From UBA1757 sp045627385 (GTDB taxonomy: Bacteria; Bacteroidota; Bacteroidia; Bacteroidales; UBA1402): 64,000 nt of DNA. Made by a program: the position numbers and the translations under genes. The notes beneath the pieces are model-generated. The model was not told the DNA's origin. It saw nothing but the letters and a program-made list of their open reading frames with translations, and did no database searches. Below, in pieces: positions 34,556 through 43,597 of this stretch; the stretch's first letter is position 1; each line of letters starts with the position of its first letter. The stretch is taken from NCBI GenBank assembly GCA_045627385.1, contig JAZQNO010000026.1:1-64000 (forward strand), in the 5' to 3' direction.

Positions 34556-35242
34556 CTATGCCAAGGCTAAGGCAAAAATGCTCAAGCGAAGCTTGCCGGA
34601 TGCCAGCAAAGCCCTTCCGCAGGCTTCCAAAGTGGCGCCCGTCGTCAGCACGTCGTCGACCAGCAGCAGATGGCTTCCGGGAGGGAAGACATCGGGAACC
34701 GCCTCAAAGACTTGCCACATGTTTTCCTGGCGTTCCCATGCCGACTTACGAGTCTGAGTCTCAGTTGCATGCACTCTTCTGAGGCCTTTGGTCTCCACCG
34801 GAATGCCCGATTGGCGGGACAGGCCTTCGGCGATGCGGAGACTCTGGTTGTAACCTCTGACGGCCTGTTTTTTCGGATGGAGGGGAACCGGTACGATAAA
34901 GTCGATTCCATCGAAAAAATTTTGTGCGGAAAGGCGGCGTCCGGCCATCGATCCGAGAAAATCGGCCAACCGGCTGTTGCTATCGTACTTGAACGATTCG
35001 AACAGACTTTGGATAAGCGATTCTTTCTGGTAAGCAAAAGCAGCGGCCGCCTTTTCGAAAGGGATTTTGCCCGCCAGTCTGGCCGAAACGGCATTTTCGG
35101 CGAACGATTCCAGACGAAGCCGGGGCAGCCGATACTGGCAGAGGGTGCACAGACAGGTCTCTCCACGGCCCAATCGGCGGCCGCAGGATGGACATAAAGG
35201 GGGATAAAGGAGATTCAGGATTCCTCTGGAAAATGGATGCAT
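34556..35242 (-). CDS. comFC: ComF family phosphoribosyltransferase-like protein
   Basis: A 228-residue protein with an N-terminal four-cysteine zinc ribbon (CPSCGRRL, CLCTLC) and a C-terminal PRT-like domain (IDFIVPVPLHPKKQAVRGYNQS, LLVDDVLTTGATL). ComFC/GntX proteins are linked to DNA uptake in competent bacteria. No other competence genes lie close by, except for the helix-hairpin-helix gene at 55858-57975, which is ComEA-related only in its domain. It overlaps recX by 28 bases. Confidence 0.92.
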   Translation of the reverse strand: MHPFSRGILNLLYPPLCPSCGRRLGRGETCLCTLCQYRLPRLRLESFAENAVSARLAGKIPFEKAAAAFAYQKESLIQSLFESFKYDSNSRLADFLGSMAGRRLSAQNFFDGIDFIVPVPLHPKKQAVRGYNQSLRIAEGLSRQSGIPVETKGLRRVHATETQTRKSAWERQENMWQVFEAVPDVFPPGSHLLLVDDVLTTGATLEACGRALLASGKLRLSIFALALA

Positions 35243-35676
35243 TGACGTACATAATCGGGCTCGAATCCGCGGCCGTAGGCAAATCGCAGCAGCTTGGCAG
35301 CCATTTCCCTGTCGGATCCTGCACGGGTGTTTTTCATTTTTTCATCCAGCAGATTGGCCAATGTCTGCCGGTATTCGGTTTCGGATATCGCAGCCAGTCC
35401 TTCGCGGATGGCTTCATCAGACACATGCTTCTGTTTGAGCATCAAGCGTATCTTGATGCGTCCCCAACGGGCGAAGCGGAACTGGTCGGCCGCATAGGAA
35501 CGGGCATAGCGTTTCTCATCGATATAGCCCTCTTTGTGCAGTTCCGCCAACAGGCGGGCCTGCTGTCCTTCATCCAATTCGTACTTGTCTAGTTTGGCAA
35601 GCACTTCGGAATCGCAGCGTTCGGCACGGGAGCAATAGGAGCTGGCCCAAGACAGGGCTTCGGTATAGGCATTCAT
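35215..35676 (-). CDS. recX: RecX family regulator
   Basis: A protein of 153 residues with tandem three-helix repeats: YELDEGQQARLLAELHKEGYIDEKRYARSYAADQF contains the core. RWGRIKIRLMLKQKHVSDEAI follows. RecX limits RecA filament growth and activity. ATG 35676 (MNAYTEAL) is used as it lies 10 bases after the prmC stop; a longer frame overlaps prmC. It overlaps comFC by 28 bases. recA is not in the window. Confidence 0.9.
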   Translation of the reverse strand: MNAYTEALSWASSYCSRAERCDSEVLAKLDKYELDEGQQARLLAELHKEGYIDEKRYARSYAADQFRFARWGRIKIRLMLKQKHVSDEAIREGLAAISETEYRQTLANLLDEKMKNTRAGSDREMAAKLLRFAYGRGFEPDYVRQCIHFPEES

Positions 35677-35686
35677 AGGACAATGG

Positions 35687-36544
35687 CTAAGGAAATAGGG
35701 CTCGGACCATCCGGTCGCGGCCGAAAATATCTTTTCGCAGACAGACCCGGCTATAGCCTTCCCGCTCGAAAAGGCTGCAGGTCTGGGGTCCCAGTGCGGA
35801 GTTGACTTCGACATAAAGGCCGCCTCCCGGTTTCAGGCATTTTTTCCCCAGGAGGGCCAAGGCCGCATAATACCGGAGAGGGTCCTCGTCGGACACGAAA
35901 AGAGCCAAAGGCGATTCGTAATCCAAGACCCGGGCGCTCATGTCGGCAGACTCGCTTTCGCGGACATAGGGGGGATTGCTGACCAGCAGGTCGAGAGACA
36001 GGTTTTTCCCGATTTCATCGGAAGAAATCACCTCAAAAAGGTCTTGTTTTTCCAGCACGACAGAGAGTCCGTTCAGTCGGGCATTCTCGCAGGCCAGATC
36101 CAAAGCTTCAGGCAAGACATCCCAGGCCGTTACGAAGGACGACTTGAGATGCGCAGCCAACGAAAGGGCTATGCAGCCGCTCCCCGTACCCACATCCAGA
36201 ACAGACAGTCCCTTGTCTTCGGAACGGTCTTTCACAATCCAGTCGACCAGTTCTTCCGTCTCGGGACGAGGAATCAGCACCGGTCGGCGGACATGCAGCG
36301 AAAGACCGTAAAAATCGACGCTTCCGATGACATACTGAAGCGGTTCGCCTTCAGCCAGACGGTCCACCGCTCCATGGAGCAGACAACGCTTGTCATCCGG
36401 AATTTTTATATCTTTGCCACCGTAAATCTCGCTGTCCGTCATAGAAACGAGCTCACGCATCAAGCTGCGCGAAATCACCCTTGATTCTTGAGGGGAATAA
36501 AGGATCGACAGTTTGTCCGAGAGATACGACAGAAAGCTTTTCAT
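35687..36544 (-). CDS. prmC: peptide chain release factor N5-glutamine methyltransferase
   Basis: A 285-residue SAM-dependent enzyme that methylates the GGQ glutamine of RF1 and RF2. It has LIPRPETEELVDW, LDVGTGSGCIALSLAAHL (SAM site), and the catalytic NPPY in LLVSNPPYVRESE. Its N-terminal helical domain (about 1-75) binds the release factor. It is the first gene of prmC, recX, comFC, with a TAnnTTTG element at 36563-36570. Confidence 0.95.
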   Translation of the reverse strand: MKSFLSYLSDKLSILYSPQESRVISRSLMRELVSMTDSEIYGGKDIKIPDDKRCLLHGAVDRLAEGEPLQYVIGSVDFYGLSLHVRRPVLIPRPETEELVDWIVKDRSEDKGLSVLDVGTGSGCIALSLAAHLKSSFVTAWDVLPEALDLACENARLNGLSVVLEKQDLFEVISSDEIGKNLSLDLLVSNPPYVRESESADMSARVLDYESPLALFVSDEDPLRYYAALALLGKKCLKPGGGLYVEVNSALGPQTCSLFEREGYSRVCLRKDIFGRDRMVRALFP

Positions 36545-36562
36545 AAGGGTTCAGCAAGACTG

Positions 36563-36570
36563 CAAAAATA
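36563..36570 (-). promoter_or_regulatory. TAnnTTTG -7 element for prmC
   Basis: The minus strand reads TATTTTTG about 20 bases before the prmC ATG at 36544, within the 38-base gap shared with ribD. Confidence 0.5.
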
Positions 36571-36582
36571 GACGATAGACGA

Positions 36583-37596
36583 ATGGCAAACAAGTCGGAA
36601 CAGGATTTAATTTTCATGAGGCGCTGCCTCCAGCTGGCAGCCTTGGGAGCGCCCTATGCGGCGCCCAATCCGATGGTCGGAGCTGTCATTGTCCACGAAG
36701 GGCGGATCATCGGAGAAGGCTGGCATCACCGTGCCGGCTGTCCGCACGCCGAGCCCAACGCCATCAGAAGCGTCAGCAAGCAGGAACTGCTGAAGGAATC
36801 GACCCTGTATGTGAGTCTTGAGCCCTGCTCCCATTACGGAAAGACGCCGCCTTGCGCCGATTTGATTATCGAAAAACAGATTCCTCAGGTAGTGGTCGGA
36901 TGCCTCGACCCTTTTCCGAAAGTAAGCGGTCGGGGAATCGAAAAGATGAGAGCCGCGGGCATCGATGTCCGCGTCGGAGTCTGCGAAGATGAATGCCGGC
37001 GGTTAAACCGACGCTTCTTCCATTTTCAGTTGCACAGACGGCCTTATGTCTGTCTGAAATGGGCACAGACGGCCGACGGATTCATCGACCGTATCCGGCA
37101 TGACGGCTCTTCTGACAGGGCGTTGGCCATTTCGGACGACTGGAACCGGATGCTGGTCCATCGCGAACGGAGCCTCTACGACGCTGTGCTGGTCGGCAGT
37201 CGGACGGCCTTGGCGGACCGTCCGCAACTCACCGTACGGGACTGGCCGTCCGACCGCCAACCCCGCCGCTTCGTTTTCAGCAGAGATTTTTCCAACAAAG
37301 ATATCAACTGCTTGACACACAATGGCCTGGAAACAATTCAGGCCGACAGTCTCGAAGCCCTGCTAGACCGTTTGGGCGAGATGGGCATCCAAAGTCTGCT
37401 GGTCGAGGGCGGCGCCCGTCTGCATCAGGCTTTTCTGAACCAAGGGCTATGGAACGAACTGAGGATAGAGACTTCGCCGCTGAAAATCGGCGAGGGTCTG
37501 CCCGCACCGACCCTACTTTCCACGGAAGACTGTCTCGAACACCAGAGGACCGATTCGGCCGGTCACTTGACAAAAGTTTACATACGAAACTTTTAG
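36583..37596 (+). CDS. ribD: bifunctional riboflavin deaminase/reductase RibD
   Basis: A 337-residue enzyme of riboflavin synthesis. The deaminase domain (1-145) has the zinc motif CPHAEPNAI and LEPCSHYGKTPPC; the residue after HAE is Pro where Val is more usual. The reductase domain (about 150-337) has KWAQTADGFID and LLVEGGARLHQAF. It is divergent from prmC with a 38-base gap. Other rib genes are outside the window. Confidence 0.95.
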   Translation: MANKSEQDLIFMRRCLQLAALGAPYAAPNPMVGAVIVHEGRIIGEGWHHRAGCPHAEPNAIRSVSKQELLKESTLYVSLEPCSHYGKTPPCADLIIEKQIPQVVVGCLDPFPKVSGRGIEKMRAAGIDVRVGVCEDECRRLNRRFFHFQLHRRPYVCLKWAQTADGFIDRIRHDGSSDRALAISDDWNRMLVHRERSLYDAVLVGSRTALADRPQLTVRDWPSDRQPRRFVFSRDFSNKDINCLTHNGLETIQADSLEALLDRLGEMGIQSLLVEGGARLHQAFLNQGLWNELRIETSPLKIGEGLPAPTLLSTEDCLEHQRTDSAGHLTKVYIRNF

Positions 37597-37649
37597 GCCT
37601 AATTTTTCATAAATTGGGCTTCATGCACATTATATACGGAAAATCTTCG

Positions 37650-37657
37650 TATTTTTG
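37650..37657 (+). promoter_or_regulatory. TAnnTTTG -7 element for the DUF6242-porG-bamA operon
   Basis: TATTTTTG lies 24 bases before the ATG at 37682, in the gap after ribD. Upstream at 37594-37620 is a wobble-containing 11-bp inverted repeat that may end the ribD transcript. Confidence 0.55.
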
Positions 37658-37681
37658 CAGTCTGAGTAAAGACTGCATCGA

Positions 37682-38986
37682 ATGAAATTCGTACATCATA
37701 TTTGGAAAACCGCGCTGCTGGTTTCGATTCTGGCATCCGTTTTCGTCATCCCGTCCTGCAACCGGGCAGACGACATTCCCTACAAGGGAGCTTATCTGAC
37801 CTATTTCGGTTTCGATTCCTTTCCCGACATCAAGGATTACAAGTTCTATATCGACAATTTCGCCCACACCATTTGGAACGAAGACTCCTTTCCTTTCGCC
37901 ACCGAGGTGGACTCCCTGTACCCTTGTCTGACAGTGAGCACAAGCAACGACAAAATCTACATCAATGGCGAAGCGTGGAAACAGAAAACCCGTGTCGATT
38001 GGTCGGATTGTCCCATCAGTCTGCAGAACACCTCCGCCGACGGTGACCACAGCATCACTTACCAGGTATACGTCAACGTGCATCAGCAGGATCCCGATTC
38101 GCTCCAAATGAAGCGTATCAGTCAAGATCTACCCTCCTACAGTCCCTCATGGAAAATGATCGACCGCGGAGGCGAGTATTTCGCCTTCGGCCTGCTGGAA
38201 GATTCGACGCTGTCCGTCAACCGTTCTTCAGACGGAAGGGCTTGGGCCGACGCCGGCAGCGCAAGCGGCCTGAGCGGTTTGGCCGTACCTGCCGGACTTT
38301 GCTGGTACAAAGACCGTTATTTCCTTTCCACAGACAATTTCAAACTGTACGCGTCCGATGACCTGCTCAACTGGCAAGCCGTTTCCGACACGACCGAAGT
38401 CCGCTGTCTGTTCGGCGTATTGGAAGGCCGCAAATATCTCAGTGAAGACGCTTTGCTCGGAATTGTCGACAAAGGCGGCAAGCCGTATTTCGCCCGCTAC
38501 GAGTCTTCCTGGACCCTAGGGGACTCTGTCCCTGCAGACTTTCCCATCAGCGGATTCGCCGTTTGTTTCGGCAAAACCGTGACCGATGTCGCTTTCCTGA
38601 CGGTAATGACCGGTCTCAATGCCGCCGGGGAGTTGTCTCAGACCACCTGGTCGACGATGGACGGACTGTACTGGGTTTGCCTGTCCGACCAGCTCGACGG
38701 CATATCGCCCCGCAAGGGAGCCTCCGTCTTCTATTATGACAACACCCTTTACCTGTACGGTGGAGAGGATGCCGAAGGGCACTGTGACCCCACGCTCTAC
38801 TGTTCTTCCAGCCACGGACTGTCGTGGAAAAGCGCTCCGTCGAAAGACCAGTTCAAAGAATTGCCCGAAGGTCTCGCCTATCAGCAGGTATTGGCCGACG
38901 AAGAACATATCCGGATTTTCGGCGGCAACGGCAGCACCGAGGTCTGGGAAGCCTTCATCAATCGCATGCTTTTCCTGAAAAAATGA
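37682..38986 (+). CDS. DUF6242-type lipoprotein with beta-propeller
   Basis: A 434-residue protein with a lipoprotein signal (lipobox VIPSC near residue 26). The first ~120 residues form one domain, followed by repeated Trp- and Asp/Ser-rich strands (DGRAWADAGS, LYASDDLLNWQAVS, MDGLYWVCLS, SHGLSWKSAP) with the look of a six- or seven-blade propeller. I recall similar lipoproteins, named DUF6242, just upstream of porG in P. gingivalis and relatives. Its stop overlaps the porG start by four bases. A role with the T9SS or BamA is a guess from position. Confidence 0.75.
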   Translation: MKFVHHIWKTALLVSILASVFVIPSCNRADDIPYKGAYLTYFGFDSFPDIKDYKFYIDNFAHTIWNEDSFPFATEVDSLYPCLTVSTSNDKIYINGEAWKQKTRVDWSDCPISLQNTSADGDHSITYQVYVNVHQQDPDSLQMKRISQDLPSYSPSWKMIDRGGEYFAFGLLEDSTLSVNRSSDGRAWADAGSASGLSGLAVPAGLCWYKDRYFLSTDNFKLYASDDLLNWQAVSDTTEVRCLFGVLEGRKYLSEDALLGIVDKGGKPYFARYESSWTLGDSVPADFPISGFAVCFGKTVTDVAFLTVMTGLNAAGELSQTTWSTMDGLYWVCLSDQLDGISPRKGASVFYYDNTLYLYGGEDAEGHCDPTLYCSSSHGLSWKSAPSKDQFKELPEGLAYQQVLADEEHIRIFGGNGSTEVWEAFINRMLFLKK

Positions 38987-39666
38987 GACGTTCGCTCCAG
39001 CCCATACTGTTTTTCCTGGCGATGTGTCTGCCCCTCAAAGCGCAGACCTACCGCATGGAAGCCGGTCTTCTGGCTGGTGTGTCTTCTTATATGGGCGACG
39101 CCAACCGGCAGCTGATCGCCAATCCGCAGCCTTTTCTCTCAGGCATGGCCCGGTACAACCTCAACAGCCGCTTCTCGCTCAAGGCGGAATTGGGCATGGC
39201 CGGTCTGAAAGGCAGCACTACGGGGCAAAGCCAGCTCTATCCGAACGGTATCGACCTGGATTTCGAACGCAGGATCGGTGAAGGCAGCGTGCAGCTGGAG
39301 TTCAACTTTTACGAGTTCGGAGCTCCCGACTACACGCCGGGACTCAGCCGCGTTTCACCCTATGTGCTGGCGGGCATCGGCGGTATCGTTTACGAAGCCG
39401 ACCGTTGGCGCGCAACCGCGCTCCTGCCCGTCGGTTTGGGCGTTCGCTGCAAAATTCCCGGCACCCGGCTCAATGCCGGACTGGAAGCCTCTATAAGACT
39501 GAGTTTTTCCGACCGGCTCGATTACAGCGAGAACGGATCGGGATTCCAACTGAACGACCCTATGGTCACCAGCGCCTGGAACAAGAACAAAGACAACTAC
39601 ACCGGTCTTCGCCTGTTTGTCAGCTACGATTTCTGGTACAACGGTTCGACCTGCTATAGAGATTGA
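38983..39666 (+). CDS. porG: PorG-like T9SS outer-membrane protein (DUF6089)
   Basis: 227 residues from ATG 38983, with signal peptide (MRRSLQPILFFLAM, cut near LKAQ). The sequence TYRMEAGLLAGVSSYMGDANRQ and a beta-barrel with YVLAGIGGIVYE and a C-terminal VSYDFWYN match PorG. Known biology: PorG is an outer-membrane subunit tied to the PorK-PorN ring of the T9SS. The position upstream of uppS-bamA-ompH-ompH is the same as in P. gingivalis, which strengthens the call. Confidence 0.87.
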   Translation: MRRSLQPILFFLAMCLPLKAQTYRMEAGLLAGVSSYMGDANRQLIANPQPFLSGMARYNLNSRFSLKAELGMAGLKGSTTGQSQLYPNGIDLDFERRIGEGSVQLEFNFYEFGAPDYTPGLSRVSPYVLAGIGGIVYEADRWRATALLPVGLGVRCKIPGTRLNAGLEASIRLSFSDRLDYSENGSGFQLNDPMVTSAWNKNKDNYTGLRLFVSYDFWYNGSTCYRD

Positions 39667-39670
39667 CGAT

Positions 39671-40405
39671 ATGATGGAACTGAACAAAGACAAAATGCCG
39701 CGCCACGTTGCCATTGTCATGGACGGCAATGGACGTTGGGCTAAAGCCAAGGGCAAAGACCGGCTATACGGGCACATGGAAGGAGCCTCTTCCGTCCGTG
39801 CCTGCGTGGAAACCGCCCGTCGTCTCGGCATCGGCTATCTGACGCTCTACACCTTCTCCATCGAGAACTTCAACCGTCCCGAAGCCGAAGTGAGCGGTCT
39901 GATGCACCTGCTCATCGATTCCATCAACAAGGAAACGGACAATCTCATCGAGAATGACGTCCGCGGCCGAATCATCGGCGACCTTTCCCTGCTCCCCGCC
40001 GACGTTCAGGCAAAAGCACGCGAATTCGAAGAGAGGACGGCCCATTGCCGCTCGTTGAATCTGGTGCTGGCCATCGGTTATTCGGCCCGTTGGGAAATCA
40101 GTCGCGCCGCCCGTCTGATTGCATCGGACGTAGCGAAAGGTATTTTGAAAGAATCTTCGATAGACGAGAACTTGTTCTCGCAATACCTGTCAACGGCCGG
40201 CATTCCCGACCCGGACCTGCTGATCCGTACCGGAGGCGAACTCCGTATCAGCAACTATCTGCTTTGGCAATGCGCCTACACTGAATTCTACTTCACGGCC
40301 ACTCCTTGGCCGGAGTTCCGCGAGGAAGCGTTCCGTGAAGCGATAGCCGACTATCAGTCGCGCGAGAGGCGTTTCGGCAAAACCAGCGAACAAGTGAAAA
40401 AATGA
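39671..40405 (+). CDS. uppS: isoprenyl (undecaprenyl) diphosphate synthase
   Basis: A 244-residue cis-prenyltransferase producing the lipid carrier for peptidoglycan and surface glycans. HVAIVMDGNGRWAKAKG holds the catalytic Asp; YTFSIENFNRP and RTGGELRISNYLLWQCAYTE are the other motifs. ATG 39671 (or 39674) follows the porG stop by four bases. Its stop overlaps the bamA ATG by four bases, indicating translational coupling. Confidence 0.95.
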   Translation: MMELNKDKMPRHVAIVMDGNGRWAKAKGKDRLYGHMEGASSVRACVETARRLGIGYLTLYTFSIENFNRPEAEVSGLMHLLIDSINKETDNLIENDVRGRIIGDLSLLPADVQAKAREFEERTAHCRSLNLVLAIGYSARWEISRAARLIASDVAKGILKESSIDENLFSQYLSTAGIPDPDLLIRTGGELRISNYLLWQCAYTEFYFTATPWPEFREEAFREAIADYQSRERRFGKTSEQVKK

Positions 40406-43002
40406 TGCGCAACAACACTACATATCGAATGTCCGGTCTCCGGTTGCTGATACTGGCAGCCGTTCTCCTGCTGACGCCCCTTATGAGGGCGCAGGAGGCT
40501 CCGCAGATTTACTATTCCTCACCACGCGAATATAAGATTGCCGACATCGCCGTCGAAGGCATCGACAACTATGAAGACTATGTGCTGATTGGCATTTCAG
40601 GTCTGGCTGTGGGTCAGACCATCCGCGTGCCCGGCGACGACATCACCGACGCCATCAAGCGGTTCTGGAGACACGGTCTGTTCTCGGACGTGCACATTCT
40701 GGCCGACAAGATCGAAGGCAATCAAATCTGGCTCCGCTTCAAACTGTCGCCGCGTCCGCGCATTTCCGCCGTCAACTACAACGGCATGAAAAAGAACGAG
40801 AAAGAAGAGCTCGAAGAACGTCTCAATCTGGTTGTCGGCAATCAGATCACGCCCAACATCATCGGCAGGGCCGAAACGCTGATTTCGAAATATTACAGCG
40901 ACAAGGGTTTCAAAAATGTCGAAGTGTCCGTGCTGCAGCGCGACGATTCCGAAAAGGAGAATCAGGTCATTGTCGACATCAATGTGGACAAGCAGGAGAA
41001 AGTCCGTGTAAACCAGCTCATCATCGAGGGCAACGAAGCCTTCAACGAGAGCCGCATCGACTGGGCGATGAAGAAAACCAATCAGAAAGGCCGTCTGACC
41101 AACTTCTTCCGTTCCAAGAAATATGTTGAAAAAGACTTCGACAACGACAAATTCACCCTCATCCAGAAGTACAACGAGTTCGGTTACCGCGACGCCATGA
41201 TTCTGGAAGACACCGTCTACCGTTACGACAAGAAGCATGTGAACGTCTATATGAAAATAGACGAAGGCCAGCAGTATTTCATCCGCGACATCTCATGGGT
41301 GGGCAACACGGTCTACACCAGCGAGCAGCTTGACCGGACGCTCCAGATTGAAAAAGGAGACGTTTACAATCAGAAGCGTCTCAACAAGCGTCTCAATGAA
41401 GATGAATACGACGCCGTCCAAACGCTTTACATGGACAACGGCTATCTCTTCTTCCAGGTCAATCCTGTGGAAATCCGTGTCGAAGAGGACTCGATCGATT
41501 TGGAGATGCGTATTTACGAAGGCGAGCCCGCCACCATCAACCGCATCGAAATCAGTGGCAACGACCGCCTGTACGAGCATGTCGTCCGCCGCGAACTCTA
41601 CATCAAGCCCGGACAATTGTTCAGCATGAGCGCACTGCGCCGTTCCGCCCGTGAAATTGCCCAAACAGGCCATTTCGACCCCGAAACGATGGGCATCAAT
41701 CCCATTCCGAATCCCGAAGACGGCACCGTCGACATCGATATGAATCTGACGACTAAAGCCAACGACCAGGTAGAGTTCTCGCTCGGTTACGGCACCACGG
41801 GCGTCATCGGTTCCGTCAGTCTGAAGTTCACCAATTTCTCTTTGAAAAACCTTCTGCACCTCAACACCTACCGCGTTCTGCCCCAAGGCGAAGGTCAGAC
41901 ACTCAGCCTCACAGGACGGACCAACGGCCAGTACTATCAGTCGTACAGTTTCCAGTTCACTGAACCCTGGCTGGGCGGAAAACGGCCCAACGCCTTGAGT
42001 CTCGGCGCGTTCTACTCGTATCAGACCGGCGTCAGCGACCGCTATTACAAGAATCTGTACAACAACATGTACAACTACTACAATTACTACTACAGCGGTT
42101 ACAGCGACTACTACGGATACGACTATTCCAGCTATATGGAAATGGAAGCCGACCCCAACAAATTCATCAAGCTCTGGGGCGCATCCGTCGGCCTCTCACA
42201 CCGTCTGACTTGGCCTGACGACTATTTCCAGATCTACACCGAACTTGCTTTCCAGCAGTACCGTCTGCAGGATTGGGCCTACTTCGTCATCAACAACGGT
42301 GTCAGCAACGATTTCCATTTGGGCATCACTATTAGCCGCAACTCCATAGACAATCCGCTCTACACCCGCAACGGTTCGACCTTCACCCTCTCGGCTTCTC
42401 TGGCGCCTCCTTACTCGCTGTTTGACGGACGCACCGAACAAGACTACCAGAAGATGAGCGCCGAAGAACTGCAGCTATGGCAGGAATCCTATAAGATTAA
42501 GCTTGCTACTCGCACCTTCACGCCTGTTTCGAGCAATCAAAAATTGGTGCTGTCCACTCGATTCGACCTAGGCCTGCTCGGTTCGTACAATCCGTACAAA
42601 CTCACTCCCTTCGGCGCCTTTTATATGGGCGGAGACGGCATGAGCGGCTACACCAGCACCTACGCATACGACATCGTGCCCTTGCGCGGTTACGGCAATG
42701 GTGATCTGGGACTCGGATACCTCTACGAACGGATGGGCATGGAATTGCGCTATCCGATTCTGATGGAAGGCAGCACCACCATCTATGGAATGCTATTCCT
42801 CGAAGGCGGTAACCTGTGGAGCTCGTTCAGACAGTTCTCTCCCTTCGAACTGAAGCGTTCCGCCGGCGCCGGCGTGCGCATCTTCATTCCTGTGGTCGGT
42901 CTGCTGGGTATCGACTGGGGTTACGGTTTCGACACTGTCGGAAACGAAACCGGACCTCACCACGGCGGCGAGTTCCACTTCATTTTAGGTCAAGAATTCT
43001 AA
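40402..43002 (+). CDS. bamA: outer-membrane protein assembly factor BamA
   Basis: An 866-residue Omp85 protein that folds beta-barrels into the outer membrane. A signal peptide (1-30) is followed by POTRA domains (about 35-470; for example IADIAVEGIDNYED and YFIRDISWVGNTVYTSEQL). A 16-strand barrel (about 470-866) ends in Phe (FILGQEF), as barrel proteins do. VPLRGYGNGDLG is the conserved lid-lock RG motif. A Tyr-rich insertion lies at about 547-578 in a predicted barrel loop. It is followed by two Skp-like chaperone genes. Confidence 0.96.
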   Translation: MMRNNTTYRMSGLRLLILAAVLLLTPLMRAQEAPQIYYSSPREYKIADIAVEGIDNYEDYVLIGISGLAVGQTIRVPGDDITDAIKRFWRHGLFSDVHILADKIEGNQIWLRFKLSPRPRISAVNYNGMKKNEKEELEERLNLVVGNQITPNIIGRAETLISKYYSDKGFKNVEVSVLQRDDSEKENQVIVDINVDKQEKVRVNQLIIEGNEAFNESRIDWAMKKTNQKGRLTNFFRSKKYVEKDFDNDKFTLIQKYNEFGYRDAMILEDTVYRYDKKHVNVYMKIDEGQQYFIRDISWVGNTVYTSEQLDRTLQIEKGDVYNQKRLNKRLNEDEYDAVQTLYMDNGYLFFQVNPVEIRVEEDSIDLEMRIYEGEPATINRIEISGNDRLYEHVVRRELYIKPGQLFSMSALRRSAREIAQTGHFDPETMGINPIPNPEDGTVDIDMNLTTKANDQVEFSLGYGTTGVIGSVSLKFTNFSLKNLLHLNTYRVLPQGEGQTLSLTGRTNGQYYQSYSFQFTEPWLGGKRPNALSLGAFYSYQTGVSDRYYKNLYNNMYNYYNYYYSGYSDYYGYDYSSYMEMEADPNKFIKLWGASVGLSHRLTWPDDYFQIYTELAFQQYRLQDWAYFVINNGVSNDFHLGITISRNSIDNPLYTRNGSTFTLSASLAPPYSLFDGRTEQDYQKMSAEELQLWQESYKIKLATRTFTPVSSNQKLVLSTRFDLGLLGSYNPYKLTPFGAFYMGGDGMSGYTSTYAYDIVPLRGYGNGDLGLGYLYERMGMELRYPILMEGSTTIYGMLFLEGGNLWSSFRQFSPFELKRSAGAGVRIFIPVVGLLGIDWGYGFDTVGNETGPHHGGEFHFILGQEF

Positions 43003-43015
43003 ACACGATACGACT

Positions 43016-43525
43016 ATGAAACGTTTTACATTACTGCTGGCCGCTTGTCTGGCCTTTGCATCGACGGGGTTTGCCCAGAAGTATGCGCTGATTGATATGG
43101 AGTACATCTTTTCACGTATTCCCGCCTATGAAATGGCCAACGAACAGTTGAACCAGGTTTCCAAGAAATGGCAGGCAGAAATCGACGTGCTGGCCAAAGA
43201 AGCCAAAGAAATGTATGCCGCCTACCAGTCAGAATTGGTCTATATGACCGACGAGATGAAGAAAACGAAGGAAAACGAGATTCTTGCCAAAGAAAAGGAA
43301 GTTTCCGACCTGAACCGGAAATATTTCGGCAGCGAGGGCGAACTCTACAAGAAACGCGAGAGTCTGCTTACGCCCATTCAAGACGAAATCTACAACGCTG
43401 TCAAGGAGTTGGCTCAAGAAAAAGGCTATCTGCTCATCCTCGACCGAGCCTCGGGAGTGAACATCGTTTTCGCTTCGCCCAACATCGATGTGAGCGATGA
43501 CATTCTCAAGAAAATGGGTTACTGA
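43016..43525 (+). CDS. OmpH/Skp-like periplasmic chaperone (first)
   Basis: A 169-residue protein with a signal peptide (MKRFTLLLAACLAFAS, cut near GFAQ). The YALIDMEYIFSRIPAYEMANEQLNQ start, a long charged helical middle (tentacles) and ILDRASGVNIVFASPNIDVS match the Skp family. It holds outer-membrane proteins soluble on their way to BamA. It lies 13 bases after bamA. Confidence 0.93.
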   Translation: MKRFTLLLAACLAFASTGFAQKYALIDMEYIFSRIPAYEMANEQLNQVSKKWQAEIDVLAKEAKEMYAAYQSELVYMTDEMKKTKENEILAKEKEVSDLNRKYFGSEGELYKKRESLLTPIQDEIYNAVKELAQEKGYLLILDRASGVNIVFASPNIDVSDDILKKMGY

Positions 43526-43597
43526 TTAATCCAAATCTGTTAAAATGCATCCAATAAGCGAATATTCAATCATTATTCATTAATAAACTATCCTAAG

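Noticed and set aside
37594..37620. Inverted repeat after ribD (11 bp with two wobble pairs) as a terminator
   Set aside because: The stem is AT-rich and has no T run after it; too weak to list as a separate terminator.
43526..43597. Possible promoter between the two ompH genes
   Set aside because: The 72 bases are AT-rich but hold no TAnnTTTG element; read-through from the bamA operon is the simpler view.
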